Source: a virus. Taken from it: a stretch of 64,000 nt of DNA. The stretch lies in the IMG/VR virus record IMGVR_UViG_3300042890_006166, positions 1 through 64,000 of that record, one strand, 5' to 3'. The position numbers were made by a program, and so were the translations under genes. How positions within the stretch are numbered: the stretch's first letter is position 1; each line of letters starts with the position of its first letter. Under the pieces are notes generated by a model. It saw only the letters and a list, made by a program, of their open reading frames with translations, was not told where the DNA came from and did not search any database. Positions 61,276 through 64,000 of this stretch are shown here, piece by piece.

Positions 61276-61283
61276 GATATATA
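61276..61283 (+). promoter_or_regulatory. GATATATA late-promoter-like octamer
   Basis: Exact octamer 15 nt after the capsid terminator and 21 nt before the ATG at 61305. It restarts transcription for the four helical protein genes. Confidence 0.65.
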
Positions 61284-61304
61284 GATAAAAATAAAACCCA
61301 AGTC

Positions 61305-61886
61305 ATGTCAAAAGTAAAGGATTTTAATTCCTATATAGATTTACAATTTGGCTCAAAATCCAACGATTCTCACCTCAAAGAAGGGTTTATGGATTCTTTA
61401 GCAAATGCAATAGATTCAATAATGCCTTATTCTAAGACCAAAACAATTAATTATATAGTAGATAATATTTTGGAATATGAAAAAGATTTGCTTCAAGCAA
61501 AATATGATTTGAAAAAAACTTTGCGTAATATGGATCTTAAGTTGAAAGGTATTCGTGATAGAACACCAATCAATCAAGATGCAGTCGAATCAATCAAAGA
61601 ACAAATTGAAGCGAAGAAAAATGAATATAAAGCTATGGTTAAATCAAAATCTACAGCAATTGAAAAAGCGAAAGAATTATTAAGAAAAGAGGGAGCGAAA
61701 TCTCCACGTTTAAAAGAAGTTATAAAAGCAAAAATGGCTGAGTTAGAAATTGATTTAGCTGAATTTGAATATGATTTGGCTAAAAAAATTTCTGCAGAAG
61801 CTTCAGAAATTGAAAATCTAAAAGATGCTTTAGATCAGGCAAAGAAAGAAGCACAGGAAATGATAAATAAATTGACTACCCCTTAA
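61305..61886 (+). CDS. Helical head-internal protein candidate, 193 aa
   Basis: The ATG at 61305 is chosen because a longer reading from 61260 would translate the terminator and promoter. The start MSKVKDFNSYIDLQFG leads to H-L24-K25-E26, a candidate L-x-E cleavage site. After it come GFMDSLANAIDSIMPY and a long charged coiled coil (about 60-190) with many Lys/Glu/Ala. No enzyme motif. Leader, promoter and position after the capsid gene suggest a packaged internal protein. It is first of four similar genes. Confidence 0.65.
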   Translation: MSKVKDFNSYIDLQFGSKSNDSHLKEGFMDSLANAIDSIMPYSKTKTINYIVDNILEYEKDLLQAKYDLKKTLRNMDLKLKGIRDRTPINQDAVESIKEQIEAKKNEYKAMVKSKSTAIEKAKELLRKEGAKSPRLKEVIKAKMAELEIDLAEFEYDLAKKISAEASEIENLKDALDQAKKEAQEMINKLTTP

Positions 61887-61900
61887 AATAAACACAAAAT

Positions 61901-62809
61901 ATGGTTTATAATTTTAAACAATGGGACCTTCACAATTCATTGAATGAAGGAAACTCAATGAAAGATATTTTAAATTGGTTTGGAAACTTTTTTGGTGGAA
62001 AAACAAGTAAGATTGATTCATATTTGGAAGACATTATCCAAATAGAAGAAGATTACACAAAAGAATGGGATAAAATTGCTACCGAGATAGATGCTCTTCA
62101 GGTACAAAAGGCCCAAATTACAAACGATCCAGCGGAATCTAGAAAGTTGGATCGTATGATTGATAGGAACGAAAAACTACTTCAGTCTATGTTAGTTAAG
62201 AAAAATTCATCTATTTCTGATATAGAGGAAAAGGTTAGAAAAATTGTGGAAAAAAATTCTAAATTAGTCTCTTATTGGAATTTGAAGAAAAGCAGGGCAG
62301 AAAAAGAAATTGCTGAACGCTTATATGATGTGGCAAAAAAACTTACCAACACAGATCTAGGAGAAGAACTATATGATAAGTACAAAAAGGCTGCTTTGAT
62401 TGCCAAAGAAAAAGATGAGGATTTCAGAAAAAAATATGGCGAGATGAAATTGCCAACCGAAGAATTCGTTAAGTCTTCTTCTGTAAAAATGTCTAAAAAT
62501 TACGGTCCTTCTAAAATTGCCAAATCTACTCTCAATAAAATTTTGGGTTATTCTGGAACTGAATTTGAAAAATACGCACAAGAATTAGGTAAAGAAAACA
62601 CAAAAGATCTAATAAGAGAATTGACACGGGTTAAAAATGAAATGTGTGCTATTAGAGATCTAGATGTGGAAAGATTAGAAGCAGACGCGGCTAAAATTGG
62701 TATGAGCGATGCTCAGCTTAAAAGAGAAATTAGAGACTTGAAAACAAAGCATACCGACAAAATAGGTGACGTCAGAACGAAAATAACAATAGCCAGAAGA
62801 TATGACTAA
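61901..62809 (+). CDS. Helical head-internal protein candidate, 302 aa
   Basis: The leader MVYNFKQWDLHNSLNEG has L14-N15-E16 as candidate cleavage site. A short amphipathic/hydrophobic stretch follows (MKDILNWFGNFFGG), then a long charged coiled coil to the C-terminus. The layout copies the previous gene (leader, small hydrophobic segment, coiled coil), so they may be distant paralogues. It overlaps the next gene by 8 nt. Confidence 0.65.
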   Translation: MVYNFKQWDLHNSLNEGNSMKDILNWFGNFFGGKTSKIDSYLEDIIQIEEDYTKEWDKIATEIDALQVQKAQITNDPAESRKLDRMIDRNEKLLQSMLVKKNSSISDIEEKVRKIVEKNSKLVSYWNLKKSRAEKEIAERLYDVAKKLTNTDLGEELYDKYKKAALIAKEKDEDFRKKYGEMKLPTEEFVKSSSVKMSKNYGPSKIAKSTLNKILGYSGTEFEKYAQELGKENTKDLIRELTRVKNEMCAIRDLDVERLEADAAKIGMSDAQLKREIRDLKTKHTDKIGDVRTKITIARRYD

Positions 62810-63071
62810 AATTATTTTAAATCTTGGGGATTTCCCTTTGAACGAGGATGTTAATTCAGATTTAGTAAATGCTAAGAAGGCGGTGAATGATCAATTGCAA
62901 GCCATTAGGGACGAAATCCAAAATGAAAAGAATCAATCAGAGGTAGCTCAAAAAACTGCCAGTTTAAAAAAACAAGCGACTCTATATGCTGCATTACCTG
63001 CTATGCTGAATAAACTGGCAACATCAATGGAAGCTAAAGAAAAATCTGGAGATAAAACAAACATATACTAA
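62802..63071 (+). CDS. Small helical head-internal protein candidate, 89 aa
   Basis: MTKIILNLGDFPLNEDVNSD has L13-N14-E15 as candidate prohead-protease site. The rest is a helix (KKAVNDQLQAIRDEIQNEKN) and a short apolar helix (LYAALPAMLNKLA). Its size resembles the small internal proteins of T4. Overlaps of 8 nt upstream and a 2-nt gap downstream place it in one operon. Confidence 0.65.
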   Translation: MTKIILNLGDFPLNEDVNSDLVNAKKAVNDQLQAIRDEIQNEKNQSEVAQKTASLKKQATLYAALPAMLNKLATSMEAKEKSGDKTNIY

Positions 63072-63073
63072 AG

Positions 63074-64000
63074 ATGAGAAATTATTTCACTCACAACCCT
63101 GCTGCAAAATCTATTATTACAGATTTTATGAAGCTTAATGAAAATGCCTCGGTGGACAATCTTCTTAAAAGAGCAACAGAGATTTGCTTAGATACATTCA
63201 AAAAAATTGTTTTTGATCTTGCCTCTCAAGAAAATCGCAACCCTGATGTTTTAAGATCCATGTTGTTGGATATTGCATCCGCCAAAACTGTCAAAAGCTT
63301 AGTTGCCAAAATCAAAGATTATGCAGGGGAGTCTGAATTGGCAGATTCTAGATTTTCTAAGGTTAAAAATATGTATATGAATGCCTTAAATTCTATGGGT
63401 GATGCATTGAAAAGATTGGTTGAAATTGATTCTAAATTAGAGGATTCTATTATTGATTCTTACAAAACTTCAGCTAATCGATTAATTTCCTCTTTGGATT
63501 CTATTGCATTAAGTTTTTCAAAAAAGAAAGCGACTAATGAATCTTCAAGTTTTGATTTTAATTCAAATTCTTTGAACGAGTCTCTCGTAGGGTTTAGCGG
63601 TAGAATCGAAAAACTAAGAAAAAAACTTGTTAATTTGATTTCTGATTCCAAAGGAAAGGATGCAAAAAATGGATATGGGAGAGACTGGCAAAGACTGTTT
63701 TCTTCACTGGAACAAAAATTAGAAGCCATTGAAGACTCCAAAGATTTAACTGGCGAGAAAGACAGAAAAACTTTGTCTGAACTAGAAAAACAAACAGATT
63801 CTCTTTCCGAAGAATATTACAATTACAAGATTAGAACTGCAGAGATGAGTATGAAAAAGATCATTGATGACGATGAACTTGTGACAAAATATTCAGATGT
63901 GAATCAAATTATTACCGATGCTTTGGACATTATAGCAAAAGCAAATGGTCAAGAGTTATTGATAGATAAAACTATCAGGGAAGAAATGGATGAGATGGAG
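63074..64000 (+). CDS. Helical head-internal protein candidate, 3' end outside window
   Basis: Open from ATG 63074 to the window edge (309 codons, no stop). MRNYFTHNPAAKSIITDFMK is followed by L21-N22-E23, and a second SLNE near residue 180 precedes SLVGFSGRIEKL. It is otherwise helical and charged, with short apolar helices. It belongs with the three preceding genes by leader type, operon and composition. Function unknown. Confidence 0.65.
   Translation, partial: MRNYFTHNPAAKSIITDFMKLNENASVDNLLKRATEICLDTFKKIVFDLASQENRNPDVLRSMLLDIASAKTVKSLVAKIKDYAGESELADSRFSKVKNMYMNALNSMGDALKRLVEIDSKLEDSIIDSYKTSANRLISSLDSIALSFSKKKATNESSSFDFNSNSLNESLVGFSGRIEKLRKKLVNLISDSKGKDAKNGYGRDWQRLFSSLEQKLEAIEDSKDLTGEKDRKTLSELEKQTDSLSEEYYNYKIRTAEMSMKKIIDDDELVTKYSDVNQIITDALDIIAKANGQELLIDKTIREEMDEME

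Noticed and set aside
61260-61304. Extended N-terminus of the 61305 gene from an upstream TTG
   Set aside because: The extension would read through the capsid terminator U-tract and the GATATATA motif; the ATG at 61305 gives a normal leader.
1-64000. tRNA genes, insertion sequences, integrase or attachment sites
   Set aside because: None was seen: gaps between genes are too short and lack cloverleaf or inverted-repeat structure, and no transposase or integrase motif occurs in the open frames.

Overview
The window is a stretch of a tailed-phage genome with a contractile, T4-type (myovirus) build. The evidence is a run of recognisable T4-like proteins: small and large terminase (gp16/gp17), tail sheath (gp18), tail tube (gp19, twice), a gp26-like baseplate protein, late sigma factor gp55, head completion nuclease gp4, portal (gp20, twice), prohead protease (gp21, fused to a scaffold), major capsid protein (gp23), ATP-dependent DNA ligase, clamp-loader ATPase (gp44) and FEN-type RNase H. 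The DNA is AT-rich, almost every gene is on the + strand, genes abut or overlap (many ATGA junctions), and Shine-Dalgarno sequences are weak or absent. This would suit a phage of a low-GC host, possibly a Bacteroidota member, but the host is an inference and is not shown by the sequence.

Layout. (1) 1-12560: two giant fibre genes made largely of Gly-Ser-Ser/Gly-Thr-Ser collagen-like triplets. The first is cut by the window edge. The second continues into YadA-type trimeric adhesin head repeats and a C-terminal S74 intramolecular chaperone. (2) 12579-19166: a glycosylation and adhesin island with four glycosyltransferases (one GT-A type, two GT-B/GT4-like, one autotransporter-heptosyltransferase type with a four-cysteine finger), a LamG-like adhesin and small proteins. 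(3) 19234-32085: virion structural protein, terminase, sheath, two tail tubes, a gp26-like protein with a probable +1 frameshift extension, and a tape-measure-like protein. (4) 32157-41445: dCMP deaminase, ECF-like sigma factor, PD-(D/E)XK nuclease, membrane proteins, a repeat-tailed 888-residue protein with a probable -1 frameshift, gp55 and gp4. (5) 41442-51187: an uncharacterised protein, two portals, heptose-7-phosphate kinase, ligase, gp44, GMP-kinase-like protein, RNase H. (6) 51211-57360: likely head-internal proteins, a degenerate UvdE-like protein and a DEDD exonuclease. (7) 57426-64000: protease-scaffold fusion, major capsid protein, strong terminator, then four helical proteins with candidate prohead-protease sites.

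Three themes stand out. First, a possible virion heptosylation pathway: a heptose kinase and a BAHT-type heptosyltransferase occur in the same genome as fibres whose repeats are about two-thirds Ser/Thr. Second, a head-processing system: the protease is fused to a scaffold with fourteen 14-residue repeats, nearly all carrying an L/V/I-A-E cleavage-type motif, and at least six other proteins begin with a T4-like capsid-targeting sequence ending in L-x-E, suggesting packaged and injected proteins, including one with a nucleotidyltransferase-like fold. Third, transcription and recoding: an exact GATATATA octamer lies 5-32 nt upstream of ten gene starts, consistent with a late promoter for the encoded gp55, and two different programmed-frameshift signatures are present. 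No tRNA, CRISPR array, insertion sequence or integrase was seen. No stretch over 300 bases lacks a gene.
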